Source: Perkinsus olseni (Eukaryota; Perkinsozoa; Perkinsida). From it: a stretch of DNA of 53,126 bases. Both the position numbers and the translations under genes were made by a program. Numbering within the stretch: the first letter of the stretch is position 1; every line of letters begins with the position of its first letter. The notes beneath the pieces are model-generated. The model was not told the origin of the DNA, searched no databases, and worked only from the letters and a program-made list of their open reading frames with translations. The DNA lies in the NCBI GenBank assembly GCA_013115125.1, contig JABANN010000205.1, positions 1 to 53,126 of the forward strand, in the 5' to 3' direction. Shown here one piece after another: positions 22,755 to 35,227 of this stretch.

Positions 22755-25700
22755 ATGTCTGCTGGCGACTCAGGGGTGGAGCCGCTGAATGAAGCCAACC
22801 TGAGTGCTTTGTGGAAGTTCTACGACAAGGACAAGAACGGCGTCATAACCCGAGCTGAACTTGAAAATGTGAGGGCGTCGTGAGGGTTTGAATTTCTTCG
22901 GATTGATACCGTGACTGGCAAGTGACCGCGCCGCTGGAATCTAGCGGCTAGATCGCCTCAAATGGTAACGGATGAGTGACTCAGCTTGGGCCTTTCGTGT
23001 CCATTCCAAAAATCAAGTGGGTTAAAATCTGATTTTGTGTACCACCAGAAGGGTTCCCAGAGAGCCCAACAGCAGTTGTGCTCTTGGTGGTCTATCTGGG
23101 TTCGTTTAATTCCTCATTTGGTTCTCCAGATAAGGTCAGAACATGGCACACGTTTTGTTCGTACCAACAGTGTACTCTCCAAACGCACCTGCTTTGTCGA
23201 AGCATTCTGGGTGATGATACAGTTCTCCCCAGTATAACCGGGGATCCCAGGAGCGCTCCTTTCCCGTTGTATCATCGCATGCTCTCCCGAAGGAGCTACG
23301 TAAGATCAGCGCCATGCTCAGAGAGCCGTCGCAGTCGGCTTGCGATATACCAGTATAAGCTCCCATCGGCCGGCGTGGCGCTTTTCTCACGTTGGAGCCT
23401 AGAGGAATCTCACGCCGATGGCTGCTCCCTATTCAGTTACTAGATAACATCCGGAAGAAGGATAAGATAAAAGAGCCTCTTTCTAGCAGTTTTGTGGATG
23501 AAGTCGAGCAGCTTCTCGATCGAAATCGGGGTGGCCACATAGCGTTCGTAGAATTCCAGTCCGAATTTAACAGGTAGCCACCACAGGCGAGTTCGTGTAT
23601 GAAAATCAACCCGCATACACGCCCAGCACTGAGAATAGCGAGGGATTTACCAAACGCGCGCCTGCTGTGTAGTACACTCGGTTAGAGTAGAATCGGGACA
23701 CTTTGCGTACCGAGCCTGCTATAACGCGATTGGTCATCTTCTTTCGTATTGGTTCGGGTTTCAATAAAGGGAAAGGGTTGCTTTTCCCTTCTGTTTAAAT
23801 AGGGCTCGTATTCTGACCAGGTTTTGGGTCTATCGCTTCCAAATGTACGAAAGGTTTGCGAGAGGTGACCACACCTCGACTGCTGCTCACCACGCAAATC
23901 ATCGTCATAAATCCGCAGATGATCACGACAACTCCAGCATACGGGTGAGCGGCACTTGGGTGAGCTCTCGAGGCATCAGCCTGCCTTCGCGGCTCTGCCC
24001 GGTGGGGGCTATAAAGAGGCTTTTTCGTAACCAGCTCTGCGCTCCGGGTGCTAGTTACAGGAATCGCGCTCCGAAACTTTCGTGGAAGTTCGTAGTTATG
24101 AATTGCATCATGCTCGGAACGCGTATGTCCTCTGCGTGAGCGGAATGCTTGATGCATTCCCATAACATTTGGAACCAGTAACGGAGCCTTCATTGAGGCG
24201 TGATGAGCGTTTGGGGTTGCGTGCCTCCGATTTTCTTATATCAAGGCTCGGACGAGCTCCGAATCTTAGGTCGAATTGGAAGCATCACGGAGGAGAGTTG
24301 ACGAGCTTGAACGGGAACTCGGCCAGTTGGTAAGGCGAGGGGAATACCTTTGCCGACTCAGCGCGAATCAATCACCGTTATTGGAAAACGTCTCTTCCGG
24401 TCGACGCAACGAGCATAAACTTTCTCGACCACGATCTGCCACCCTCAACTCGACTCTCGTGATGTTCTAGGACTTCTCCGCTTTTTAGAAGCAGCGTGGT
24501 GACCCGTCCGACCTCAACCGTCGCATACGGCAGTTGGAAGACGAGATAGCTAATTTGGTAGGCGTCAGGGTACGCTGGACTTGCTCGGAAAACGTGTTGA
24601 TCCTCCAAATTTCTTTAAATCTTGGAATTCACCGATACATCTGTAGTGCTTACGATGTAGTTGGGAGGGTCGGCGTATTGTGCAACTTCTTCCTGCGAAG
24701 CAGCTTGTTCTGGTGACCAAGGCCCGAAACAAGACGCCCTCAATAAGTAGCGTTCTTAATGTTAAAAGAATTCACTGTTTCGAGTCATCCGAAACGGAGC
24801 GTACTAAATCGTGCCCTTGCATTCTTTGCTGTCCGTCTTGTGTCTTGGCGGAATGGGATAGCCATTGAGGGTGGGGAAAAAGAAATCAATCAGTATAACG
24901 AATCGTTCTTTCCAGAAGCAATACGGGGATCCAGCGTCTATGAGTCGTCGTATAAAGGAACTGGAGGCGGATCTCAACCGAGAAGTGAGTATCCCGGCCG
25001 TTCAGGAGGAATAATCGCAAACTTTCAAGCACGAAGGGAGGAAGTGCATACACGGAATACTATTATCATAGCATATTCGGGCCTATTAGCAGGGGCGTTG
25101 CTGAAACCGTAAAAGAGCCGCATTAGCTGTGGTACCGCAGTAACACTCATACTCCTCAGAGACAATACGGCGACCCTGCAGGAATGAGTCGTCGGATAGA
25201 GGACCTACAGAGAGAACTATCTCGCATGGTGAGAGCCAGCACCGTTTCGCTTGAGAAACGGTCGAATACGTATCCGCCAATGGGTGCTCCATCCCGACGG
25301 AAATTTCGTACCTTGATAAGATTCGAGTCGAAGCGGTGATATCCCTTGATTGGGAGCGAGCTGCGCGGGGCTCCCGGTTACCCTGACAACTACTACTCCG
25401 TCTGGAGCTCTGGATTTCTTGAGAAGATGCAAGCGATCCGCGCCGTTCAGCATCAGAACTACCTGCGTTTAGATCTGCCCTGTTACAGGAGTCCTTCCTC
25501 CAACAAGACAGATCGTATCAGTGGCAACAGCGCACACGCACCATGTCACAACTTGAGCATGCTGAATTCCTCCAGAGGCCGAGACTAGTTATTCTCACCT
25601 TGTTCTTCTATTCAGAGGGAGCGCGGCGACCCGTCGAAACTCGCGCGACAAGTACGAGATCTGGAGAATAGATTAGCCGATCTGGTAAGCTCCGTGCGCT

Positions 25701-28700
25701 TACTGCTTTTACTTACCGCTTTTACTGTGAAAGACGGCTTACCCGCGAGATTGAGGGTTGACTAGGATAGCGGGCTCGCGGCGAGGGAATCCTCGGACCA
25801 GGAGTATCCTACAACCGAGGGCGCGTATTTGAGAAGCTTCTGTCCTGAATTGCATGTGCATACGGTTCTTCAAACATTAACTCCTGAGATAAAATAATAC
25901 CTTCTAAACTCTCTTGCTGCGTGCCGTTTTTCCTTCATCGTACGGGGGTACCGCCGTGAATTTGATCTGGTGAACCTTCAACAGCAAGATGTTACGATTT
26001 ACAGCAGCTAGCTGGTCTTACAACGCTCGTTTGGTGATTTGTGGTGGATCTCAGAGTCAATACGGCGACCCAGCGGACCTGAAGCTTAAGATACGAGAAC
26101 TCGAAGGGAGGGTGAATGACCTTCAAGGAGACCTCGAAAGGATGGTAGACGCGCTTCGCTCACCTGGAATCTCGTCCAAAATTGTGTTTTGCGAAAGCCT
26201 TCCTTCCTTTTTTACGGGGCTGTGTCAGACTGCGGTGACCCTGCTAATCTTGATACATCTATCTGCTGTTCTTTCTTGTTTCAGGGTCGCTACGGCAGCC
26301 CGGAAGATCTGGTCAGGAAGATCAAGAGCCTTGAGCTACAACTGGAAGACTTGGTAAGACAGGGCTTCGGAGGGTTCGGAGGGTTCTGAGACGAGCAGAA
26401 CTAGATGTCTCGCTATTGAGTCGACCACTAGTCACCGAATAGTAATCATGAATGGGCTCGAGTTATCACTTACAAGAACAGTATCAATGAAAGTGAGGAT
26501 TCACACTGGTTCCAAACCAGTGGTTCGTAGGATGTCTTGACTTTCTCTGCTTGTCGTTGAGAGGCACCCTCTCCTATTCGTCGCAAGGATTTTTCTGTGA
26601 AGGGTGTGTGCTCGTCGAGCGGGAGCCAATATCTGGTGCAGAACATGCTTGTGAAATAAACATCCACGTCGGAAGAGCTCGACGCAGCTCCGTTGTGAGC
26701 TTCATGATGGGCATCGTGACTGGTCTGGATTACTGAATATTTTGCACTGCAGCTCTGTGATGATGAGTTTGGAGTCGTTTCGTTCTCGTTGTAGACGGCA
26801 TCCGAGAAGGAGCAGAAGGCTAGGTTTGAAGCAGAGAAACAACGAGCACTGCAGCAACGGGAAGATGTAGGTCTCGAGCTCGATCCGCAGGTACTCCATT
26901 TCATATCTTCTGTAGGGTGTCGCCGAGTGGGCGAACAAATGTGATGAGCTCACGAGGACCATCAAGATGATAAAGGAGGAGCACGAGAGCGAGCGAGAAA
27001 ATTTAGCCAGGGAAGTAAGTTCCGGCCGGAACTTCGTGGCTTATGTGCGGCAGGACAGACTCTCTATCTCATTGTTGTTGGCAGTTGTCCGCATCAAGGA
27101 CTCGACTCACAGACAAGGAAAGAGAGATTGATCAGCTAGCAGCCACGTGAGGGACAAGGCGAACGAAGCTCGCGTTTGGCAGGATACCCTGTTTCAGTCA
27201 CCGTTCGGAGATGGGCAAACTGAGAGACGCACATAAGAGGCATAGAGCGGAGCAGGAGGAACAGTAAGTTATCTATTTGGCGACCGTCAGGGACGTCCAT
27301 CTGCGATTTTTCCTTGTCTTTTGCAAGGGTTCCATTCGCGTTACGCCAACGGTAGTACCGTGATAAGCAGCGTCACGGTACTTATTATACTCATTATTGG
27401 CACCGGGCGGCGGATAATTCTGTGTGACTTCACGAGTTCGAGTTGGCGGCGGAAATTAGCGCTTGTTTAAATTGCATCTTGCATCTTTGACAGAGCCATC
27501 AAGTATAACCTCACAAAGATGCTTCCGGCATTCTTCGTGCCGTGCTACAATGTGGGGGTTCGCAGCATCTTGTTCGAAACGACCAAGGTCTAGGAATTAA
27601 CTCAGTTCATAACTTGTTCAACGACAGAACTAGAAGTGTGACTTTTCTCTGAGGTTTGTAGCAGTACTATTCGACCTGGTCCTCCGCTATCCGCAGTGAC
27701 GGTGTCTCATAGATTGGATCGAGCCGCGGCCTCGGGCAGGGCCATACTGGAGGCAGAGCTTCGAAAGAAGCAGCAGGAGTGAGCCACTAGGGTCGAACTT
27801 TCTATAGGACCAGCTCTGTTAGGCACGAATCGGCCTTGCGAGATCTCTCCGCATCTCACGCCTCCGATCGGGACAGCTCTCTCATAGAGCTACATGAACA
27901 GTACGCTATCCTGGAACGTGGCGAGTCATCTTTTAAACTCACCTCCAAGATACAAGAAAAAACTGGAAGATTGGCAGAGAGAACAGGAAAATCTCTTGAG
28001 AGCGAAAGAACGCCAGTAGGAAAGTCCACATTTGGTCTACACTCAAGGCTGCGCTCGGGATTAGGCACGATGAGGTCTTGCGGGGTCTGCGCGAAACGCA
28101 TCGTCAGCAGCTCGAGGATGCTCACCGTGAGTGGCAGGATGCGTAAGTGGTTGGAAGTGTGAGCATCTCTGAGACGAACTTATCAGCCATCGGTCCGCAC
28201 TGGATGATCATAAGGAGAATCATCAGAGAGCTACGCAGGCCCATGAAGAGTGAGTATCTCAGTCCGACCCCGTCGTCGATGAGTCGTCGATTCCGGACAT
28301 TCCAGGCATATAAGTCGACTCAAGGAGCGGCTAAGTGAACATCAAGCGATTTTGGAGAGCAAAGACCAAGAGTGAGATAAGACACGATCATACAAAACTA
28401 TGCAAACTATTGGTCCTGCGTGAAGTCATACTCGTTTTTGGAAATCGTATGTCGTATCTTCACGTGAGTCTCACGTGAAGATACCGACCGCTCTCACGTC
28501 GTGAGAGCGGTCGGTTTGTTCTTGTAATGGTCGGTTCCAGGGTAGCTGTGTGCTCTCTTCTGTTTTGTTGGGTATTTTGCTCGCCCTGTAGACACGCTGG
28601 GATCGTCAGTCAACTGCGAGAAACTCACAGGAAAGAGTTGGAAGCCATTAAAGGAGAGTGGCAGCACAGGTGGGTGGAAAATTCCATAAGAATTGTGCAG

Positions 28701-30268
28701 ATGTTAATCTCTTAGGCACGACAACATCGTGAAAAAACGAGTGACAGAACACGCGGGAATGCTCGAGTTGAAGGAGAAAGAGTGCGTTACGCTCACACTG
28801 CCTTTCACTATGGTGATCGGTTGTGCAGGCATCAAGACGAGATCCGCCGAAGAGCTAGGGAGCACGAAGAAGCGCTTAAGCGGAAGCAGCTAGAGTAAAC
28901 TCGAACGATTCATGGCTTCGTTTCGTATCTCTCGAACCGTCGACCTCTGATTTTTTACCTATGATCTCAGGTATGAGACAGCGATTTCACGGAGAGAAAA
29001 GTCGGCTGATGACATGAAGGGCGTAGTGGAGAGACTAGAGCAGAAGTAGCTTATCCCTGGAGATAACGAATTGGAAGGGGTGCTTCTGCTCAGCATTCAA
29101 GACTTGAATGGAAAATTGGAGGAGGCTCGGGCGCAGGCTCATGGGCGAACCGGTGCGCTCGAAGCCCAGTGGAGCCGGCACACCCAGGTAGCGCCTCTCC
29201 TCAACTCTCTTGTCGGCCAGGAGGCGCTAGCGTGGTAACAAACTGTGAGTCCTCCCTGTCAGGAGCTCAAGCAAGCGTTTCTACGGAAAGAGCGCGACCT
29301 GACTCGGAAATTTGATGGCCGACTTGCTGAATTGCTTGCGGAATACAAGAGTCTTCATGCAGATCATAACGAGCTGGTAGAGAGTAAGAAGGACGTTGAG
29401 GCGGAGCTCCAGTTTGTAAAGAAAGAGAAATATGAAAGTGAATCGAAACTACAGGCCTTGCGGACGATTACCGAAGGGGAGCTGAAAAAATTGCGGACCG
29501 AGCTGGCTCGAGAAAGGCTGCGATGGACGAAAGAGATCCTCCCGCAGAATTTGGGAGTCATCATGCGAGAAGTAGAGTTCCTTTATGAACAGAACCAAAG
29601 CGATGTAGCTCAAGTAAGAGGTATGCGACGAATCATAGCGTTAGTTGGACGATACTTGGGGCAGCTACTGCCGAAAGGAACGGTCGACTTGAGAATATTC
29701 GTAGATAGCGATGATGTTGATGAAGGAGGTGCCTTATGGCGAGCTTTGCACTGTGGATTCGGCGGGTTGGAGAATATTAAAAACGCAAGCGAAGACAAGC
29801 AAGCAAGATTAGACAAGATGGAAGAGACGATGGAGTCTATGATACAGTAAGCTTTCGCCTCAATGCTTCATCATTAAGTGTGGATTCGTTTTCAGGCGGT
29901 TGGCATTCGAAGAAGCGCGGTCTGAGCAACTGGAGCGTCTCCTCTCCACAGCAAACTTGAGTCGGCTTCGAATGGGCGAAGATTTTCGCATGCGGGTAGA
30001 CGCGGATAAGTCAATGTTGCGAAGAGCAGAAGAAAAAGATTCCTTGAGGCAAATTCTACTCGATAAACTAGCGCTTACTTTTGGGACGATCGACAGTGGA
30101 TTCCGTCGACTGGATTTTAACGGCAGCGGAAAAGTATGCTTGCATGAGCTGCAGATGTTCTCCGACCGACTAGGGCTCTGCTCTGAAACGCTGAGTGACA
30201 TATTCTTCCGTTTGGATCGGGGCCGCAAGGGCTATCTCACCCGGTCAGATTTGTTAGAAGATTCCTAG
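22755..30268 (+). CDS. EF-hand and coiled-coil protein with exon-per-repeat array
   Basis: About 28 exons give roughly 980 residues: 22755-22868, 23437-23573, 23821-23944, 24270-24329, 24489-24557, 24916-24984, 25160-25228, 25616-25684, 26055-26144, 26285-26353, 26795-26866, 26916-27014, 27085-27146, 27198-27263, 27713-27778, 27823-27900, 27950-28015, 28048-28142, 28187-28249, 28306-28371, 28592-28669, 28716-28781, 28829-28894, 28971-29045, 29094-29187, 29263-29846, 29896-30268. The N-terminus has two EF hands (DKDKNGVITRAE, DRNRGGHIAFVE), and the C-terminus two more (DFNGSGKVCLHE, DRGRKGYLTRSD). Between them lies unbroken coiled coil. Six exons each encode one [KR]Q.GDP....R[RK]I..LE unit. 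All junctions fit except 28015/28048, which is off by one base. Calcium-regulated scaffold or cytoskeletal roles are plausible; no named family was recognised. Confidence 0.85.
24489..26353 (+). repeat. Array of duplicated 69-nt exons
   Basis: Exons at 24489, 24916, 25160, 25616 and 26285 are each exactly 69 nt in phase 0; the one at 26055 is 90 nt. Each encodes a variant of [KR]QYGDP.....RRI.[DE]L...L..L. The introns between them show no clear similarity, so the exon copies are old or the introns drift fast. A possible decayed further copy lies at 25431-25500: it keeps an AG acceptor and a GATCC word but lacks the repeat's protein pattern. Confidence 0.85.
28454..28514 (+). ncRNA. Two abutting perfect hairpins inside an intron
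   Basis: 28454-28484 is a perfect 14-bp stem (GTATCTTCACGTGA / TCACGTGAAGATAC) with a 3-nt loop. 28484-28514 is a perfect 15-bp stem (CCGACCGCTCTCACG / CGTGAGAGCGGTCGG) with a single-base centre. Both lie in the 220-nt intron 28372-28591 of the EF-hand gene. The class 'ncRNA' is tentative: this could equally be a small inverted-repeat insertion or a binding-site palindrome. Confidence 0.4.
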
Positions 30269-30682
30269 GGCGTGCAAGATTGCAAGTCCCAATGGAATGC
30301 TTCGAGTCTGAAGAATAGGGCAACAAGGACCCTTCAATGTATCACTTGGTCCTCACTGATGTAAAATGCGATGGATAATTTGATGATTCATTACCACATG
30401 TACAATACGGCCTAAGATGTTCCTGATCACTTTGAGTTGAGTGCGAGGTGCCTTTCGTTGTTTAGTAGTGAGATTGCAGCAGAAGTGATTCCTGATTGAG
30501 CGCTTCGCGCGCTATACCTGCAAAATCCTACAAACGAAGTTCGGAGTCCTACTAACTAGGTACATCTCGCAGTAGGATGAGAGAGTCCCTCGATCACACT
30601 GAGAACACTACGCCAGGTGAATAAAATGATACCAATGTTATGGAGAGGAACGTTCACGGTCGCGGTTCACGGTTGATACTCG
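30269..30682. other. Convergent 3' spacer
   Basis: This lies between the ends of the plus-strand EF-hand gene and the minus-strand LRR-PDZ gene. Nothing coding was seen. Confidence 0.5.
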
Positions 30683-33657
30683 TTATCGAGGATTGTAGCC
30701 ATACACAGTCCTTCTCGGGGTGAAACCAAGAGGGCCTTTGGTCTCCCCGGGCAGGCCGAATCGACAGCTAATCGGTCGCTCTGCAAGCATATCTTCAACC
30801 TGGCCTTCTTTGAGCATGCCAACGTCAACCTGAGAATACGTTACATATCTGGGTGCCGGTTGACGGAATCCATTACCCCGTTAATTCGTCTTAGTTCCAT
30901 CCCCGGCCGCACCCCTGCATACAGAGCATCTGATTCCGGGTCGACTTCCGCTACTAAGGGTAGTGCATGAGCGGGGTAACTACTCGAAATGAAGTAACAA
31001 AGTATCATCCTAGGTATGAGGGAGCCTCCGAGATCGATCCTGGGTTCGACGTGTGATAGTACTTCAGTTTGAATCCGAGGCCGAAACTCTCGCAATCCTC
31101 ATCCAAATCGAGTTCCACGAACTGCATGGAAACTGCTGGTTTGGGCATTGTTGTTGCGAATGCTCCCCTGGCGCTGCTGCCCATGGCACCTACACACGAT
31201 GAGTCCCGCGAAACAAATCCGTGTCCCCCGTCATCAGTCGTATTCTCGTTGAATTTTTTTGTCGTGCGAACTCGTCTAACCGTCTAGAACGTAAAAAGGT
31301 CGCCGGCATAGACAAAACCACCGGCAAGTACTCACCGATGGCAGTGGATGGATCTCCCAGCGTCGGGTAATAAAGTTTATTCTCGGCCAAAAGTTGATCT
31401 CGCTGCTCGAAATAACCTTGCCGGTTCTGGTTGAAGAAGTACGGCATTTGCACCTGCCACCGGGCCCGATCATGCACGGTTTTTCTGCCGCCTCTAGCTG
31501 AGATAGTGCAAAGTACACCCCCAACTTACCGCAGCGTTAGTATGATCGCATCGCTTGTCAGCGCACAGGCCGTTCTGCATGCAACAAACTGTGAATTTAG
31601 CATCAGGCCGTAACTTGTCCTTCCACAGATTGGACGTTTGAACCTGATAACTTTCTATCGTGCCTCAAGGTTCGTGATCTCGGGTGCCATTCGAAATTGA
31701 CCCCTCAAGGTTCATTCCACGGCAGCCACCATGTCAAGAAAACTGCGAACGTTCAAATAACTCTCCATGATGATCCTATACACTGGATTAAACCATGGGA
31801 CCCCCTTCACTGAAACCATTTAGTACAATATCCTCCGGCCTATAGATCTCGTTGAGCTCCAACCTCAACCACAAAGGGCGCCGGGATACTCGCATGGGAT
31901 AGTGTCCACAGGACACAGCTGCCTTAATCTGAATAGAGAGGTCAATGTGTTGAGAGCTCCCATTGCGCCGATCCCGCCATATTTCGCTTGATAGCAAGGT
32001 TTAGTTACAGGTTAGTTAGCTCGACAGCCTCTTAAGACGCTCTGTAGCTCCCGGCAAGGTCGTCACATGGTTTGATAACTCCAGTTACTCGGAGCCTCAG
32101 TTGCTCCCGCGAAAATTACTTCCACGTAGATCAGAACTCAGCGCTAAGCTCCATACCTCCAGCCTTACCAATCGGAGCGCCGCCTGCTGGGTCAGTCGAT
32201 TATGCGATATTTGCAAGGCTGTCATCGGGAATGCTGCTGGTTGGTTATACAAATACCTGAAGATGGTAATATACACGAGTCGTTCAGAACGACACGCTGG
32301 GAGCGGATACACATCGGTGCGAGTCGGATACAACTTAGGCCACTTTTTATTGCACATTTGGAATGAATTCCAGGCGGAGGGAGGAGTTCGCTTTATAGCA
32401 TAGGAATGGGGGTTGATACTCAGACGTGCCAAAGGAAAGGCAGAACAAAGAACCATGGTGGCAATGGACGGAAATCGATAGACAAGGGACTTCTAAACCA
32501 ATCCGATCTCGAAGTTCGGGCCCCCCAATTCTCGCCGCCGGGATAATTCGATCAATAGCTACGTAAGTCGTGGTTGAATAAATTCAATCCATTCGAGTAT
32601 GTCGCGTAGTGCCACTCCCAAGGTTTGAATACTACTCAACGAAAGTATCCACCACCTCATCGGTGAGGACGTTCCTGTAGGCGCGCATCACTGTACATGG
32701 AACCTGAGGACGGAAATGTCGTCCCTGAACTGAGGCATAAGTGCACAGGAGGCGACGAAACCCTCCAGGGAAAGCGAAAGCCCTCCACCCGACAGCTGAG
32801 ACGCCTGTCCTGGCCGTAGCACCTCATGGGCTCGGAGAGTGTTCAACAACATCTCGATACCCCTCGCTCCAACCCTATTGTCGCTGAGATCGACCGTAGC
32901 TCCCGTGCGCTTTACGTATTTGTAGTTCCCAAGTACAACCTGAAAGGGGGTGAGCGAGGCCATATCGTCCGCCCATGCGATCACTCAAATTAGCACCAAC
33001 CGTTGCGTGAGAGAACTAGTTCGCTCTGTGATTGGCGTTTGAACGCTGGGGAAAATGCCACGGATATTACCGGCAACTTTCTCTGATCGAGCCACTCGCA
33101 GAAAGAACACAATGCGGTGTCGTCCACCGGCGGGGTTCGACGGCTTAGGTCGACGAATAGTTGCCCTTCGCGAACCTGAGTGTTGAAAATTGACGACCCC
33201 GATTTTTATCAGCTCGCGAGATCGACGCAATTTTTCGGTGCGGCGATAAGCTGCTGCCATAGACGAATTCACCACGCACGAGTCATTCAACAGAACCACT
33301 CTATTGTTCTAATACGGCCGAGCCAATTTTTCGGGCCAGCGACGAGACTCCGTATGACATTAAGTGAACCCCGTGCCGGCGAAAAAATCCTCTTCCCTTA
33401 CTACCCTCACACAGTCGTCATCCCAATGAGCTCCACAGCCGCCGACAGTGACATTAGGCAAGTTGGACTCTACATTATTCGCCTGACAATTATATACTAC
33501 TTCCAAACACGATAATCAACTCAAAGATATCTAGCAACATTACTCGATAGAACGCCATGGCAGCCTCGTCATCCTCGTCCATCTCTTCGTCATCAGGTTC
33601 AGGACCATCGATTATTTCCAGTGGAGTGTCGACATTAGTGACCATTTGGGCCGGCAT
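30683..33657 (-). CDS. LRR, Cys/His motif and PDZ domain protein
   Basis: Thirteen exons total 1287 nt (428 residues): 33544-33657, 33405-33482, 33198-33308, 32823-32939, 32704-32729, 32636-32674, 32169-32256, 31827-31928, 31530-31643, 31336-31453, 31063-31189, 30877-30982, 30683-30829. After an acidic start (EPDDEEMDEDDEAA) come leucine-rich repeats of ribonuclease-inhibitor style (VDLSDNRVGARGIEMLLNTL; MTALQISHNRLTQQ). The segment RRPLWLRLELNEI with CCMQNGLCADKRCDH follows; as I recall, that pairing recurs in dinoflagellate proteins. A PDZ domain closes it: SFGLGFKLNSYPAHALPLVA, EVDPESDALYAGVRPGMELR, ING. LRR and PDZ both bind proteins, so a scaffold role is likely. The 3' end of the third exon and the 29-nt intron 32675-32703 are the weakest joins. 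Confidence 0.75.
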
Positions 33658-34284
33658 GAGGTGTGGAAATTCTAAACAGACATAATCGCGTGCCACCCGC
33701 GCACGCCAACACGATCGATTTTCGTTGTTGGTCGCGAAGTCACGGCGAGAGAAGGTTGAATCTCGGCCTTCTGGACGTTGCTGCGGGGCGTTCAAGAAGC
33801 ATCGGCGAAGAATGCTGGGTGGTTTCGCTTATGTTCTCACATTTTGAGACATCTTGTGGCTTATGCTTCGGATTTTCTATGAAATTGAGATATTCCACGC
33901 AGTTCTGCCTGATGCCATAGTTAAATTACGTAGGACTGATCTCCAAAGTCCGTTCAAAAAGCCAGATGTTAGTTGCCATCTATTCTTGAAGTAATGAAGT
34001 TGGCCTACGGCTGCCTAACCAGCGCATTTCTCCTCTGTTAGGATCCAGGACCCGGCGGGGTGGTTCGAACTGCGCTCACATCTTGCTCCCGGTCGTTCGA
34101 ACGCGACTGCGCACTTCCGACTATGGTGAGATCAGGGATTGGTGTGGGACTTGGTGATCAGGAAAGATGTTCTCTTTAAGTGGGAGTTCGAGCCCGTCGC
34201 TACTGGTTATGCCGAACTCAACCCGGGAATGGTGAATAACTGAGACTATCCAGTGAAGATTGACCAGTCTGGGTCGAACAGTCA
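33658..34284. other. Intergenic, nothing recognised
   Basis: Upstream region of the LRR-PDZ gene and 3' flank of the gene at 34285; both are on the minus strand. No exon found. Confidence 0.5.
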
Positions 34285-35223
34285 TCAATTGAGCACACGT
34301 TTAAAGTAATTCAACCATCCATCACCTCCCAGGTGGTCGTCGTCAATCAGCTTGCTTTCATGGTCCTGAGATTGGTAGCACCGAGCCAATTCATGATGCT
34401 GGCTGATGATTAGCCGCAGGAGGAACGGAGAATGAACATATAGAGGGCAATTGCGGCAAGGACAGATCAAGTTGGTTGAGTAGGACTCACCTCGAGTATC
34501 TTCTTTTCAATTTTCTCGTTCAATGCCTGAGTTGACTTCGCAACGGGTACCCCGCAGTCGGAGCAAAAATGTGCAATCACTGGAGGCAGGCATCCAGTGC
34601 TCCGCGTGTCCAAGAGTAGGACAGACTTCGGCCTCGCCGCGAGTGCGAAACCCAAACTTGCCTGGAGAGAGAACCGTGGAAGAGGCTGACTCTCCGCCCT
34701 GGTGCGCGTGAACCGGAGACAGCTTTTCACATTATGGTAACAGCCAAAAATACTAGTGCGACTCTGTGTCTGGGCGAGAAGTATCGGCAATTCAAAGCAG
34801 CTCTTCATATCAATAGTCATCCCTTAAGGTAGAGTTGGAAGACCTACCTGGCAGCGACTATCTTCGACGTCGAATACGCTGATATCGGAGCGCTCTAATG
34901 CATCGATCGTCCAGCTTCCGACCTGACTGTGTGCCATCCCGCACCAGAAGGCAAGCACGTCGTACCTTCTCTGGCTCAGCTACATACGGCTGATCGTCTT
35001 CCGCATTGAGCATAACTATCTGATTCATGGAATGGAGCAGTGGTTCCGGTCACTACCGCTCTCACCAGCTCGTGCTGCGGGTACCTCTTCTTCAGCGACA
35101 ATCCTGTTTGGACCAGCGCCTCTCGAATGTGGATGCAAGTGCTCGGTTTCACTGAATTGACAACGGAGAATATAATTACTTTGATGACCAACACAATGGT
35201 AGGCGAGACACAACTCGAGGCAT
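34285..35223 (-). CDS. Unidentified 165-residue protein
   Basis: Not recognised. Exons 35066-35151, 34966-35019, 34848-34922, 34491-34661 and 34285-34365 join in phase. A first exon 35193-35223 (MPRVVSRLPL) is possible but uses a weak donor (GTTGGT). Visible segments are HIREALVQTGLSLKKRYPQH, IVMLNAEDDQPYVAEPEK, SWTIDALERSDISVFDVED and, near the end, HFCSDCGVPVAKS, whose Cys-x2-Cys may bind metal with partners elsewhere; it ends DDHLGGDGWLNYFKRVLN. The segment SLGFALAARPKSVLLLDTRS has an uncertain frame. It lies immediately downstream of nocturnin: its proposed ATG is 4 bp from the nocturnin stop, so shared transcription is likely. Confidence 0.55.
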
Positions 35224-35227
35224 GAGA

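Noticed and set aside
26470-26904. 144-codon minus-strand open frame
   Set aside because: It overlaps true plus-strand exons of the EF-hand gene in antisense and has no family features.
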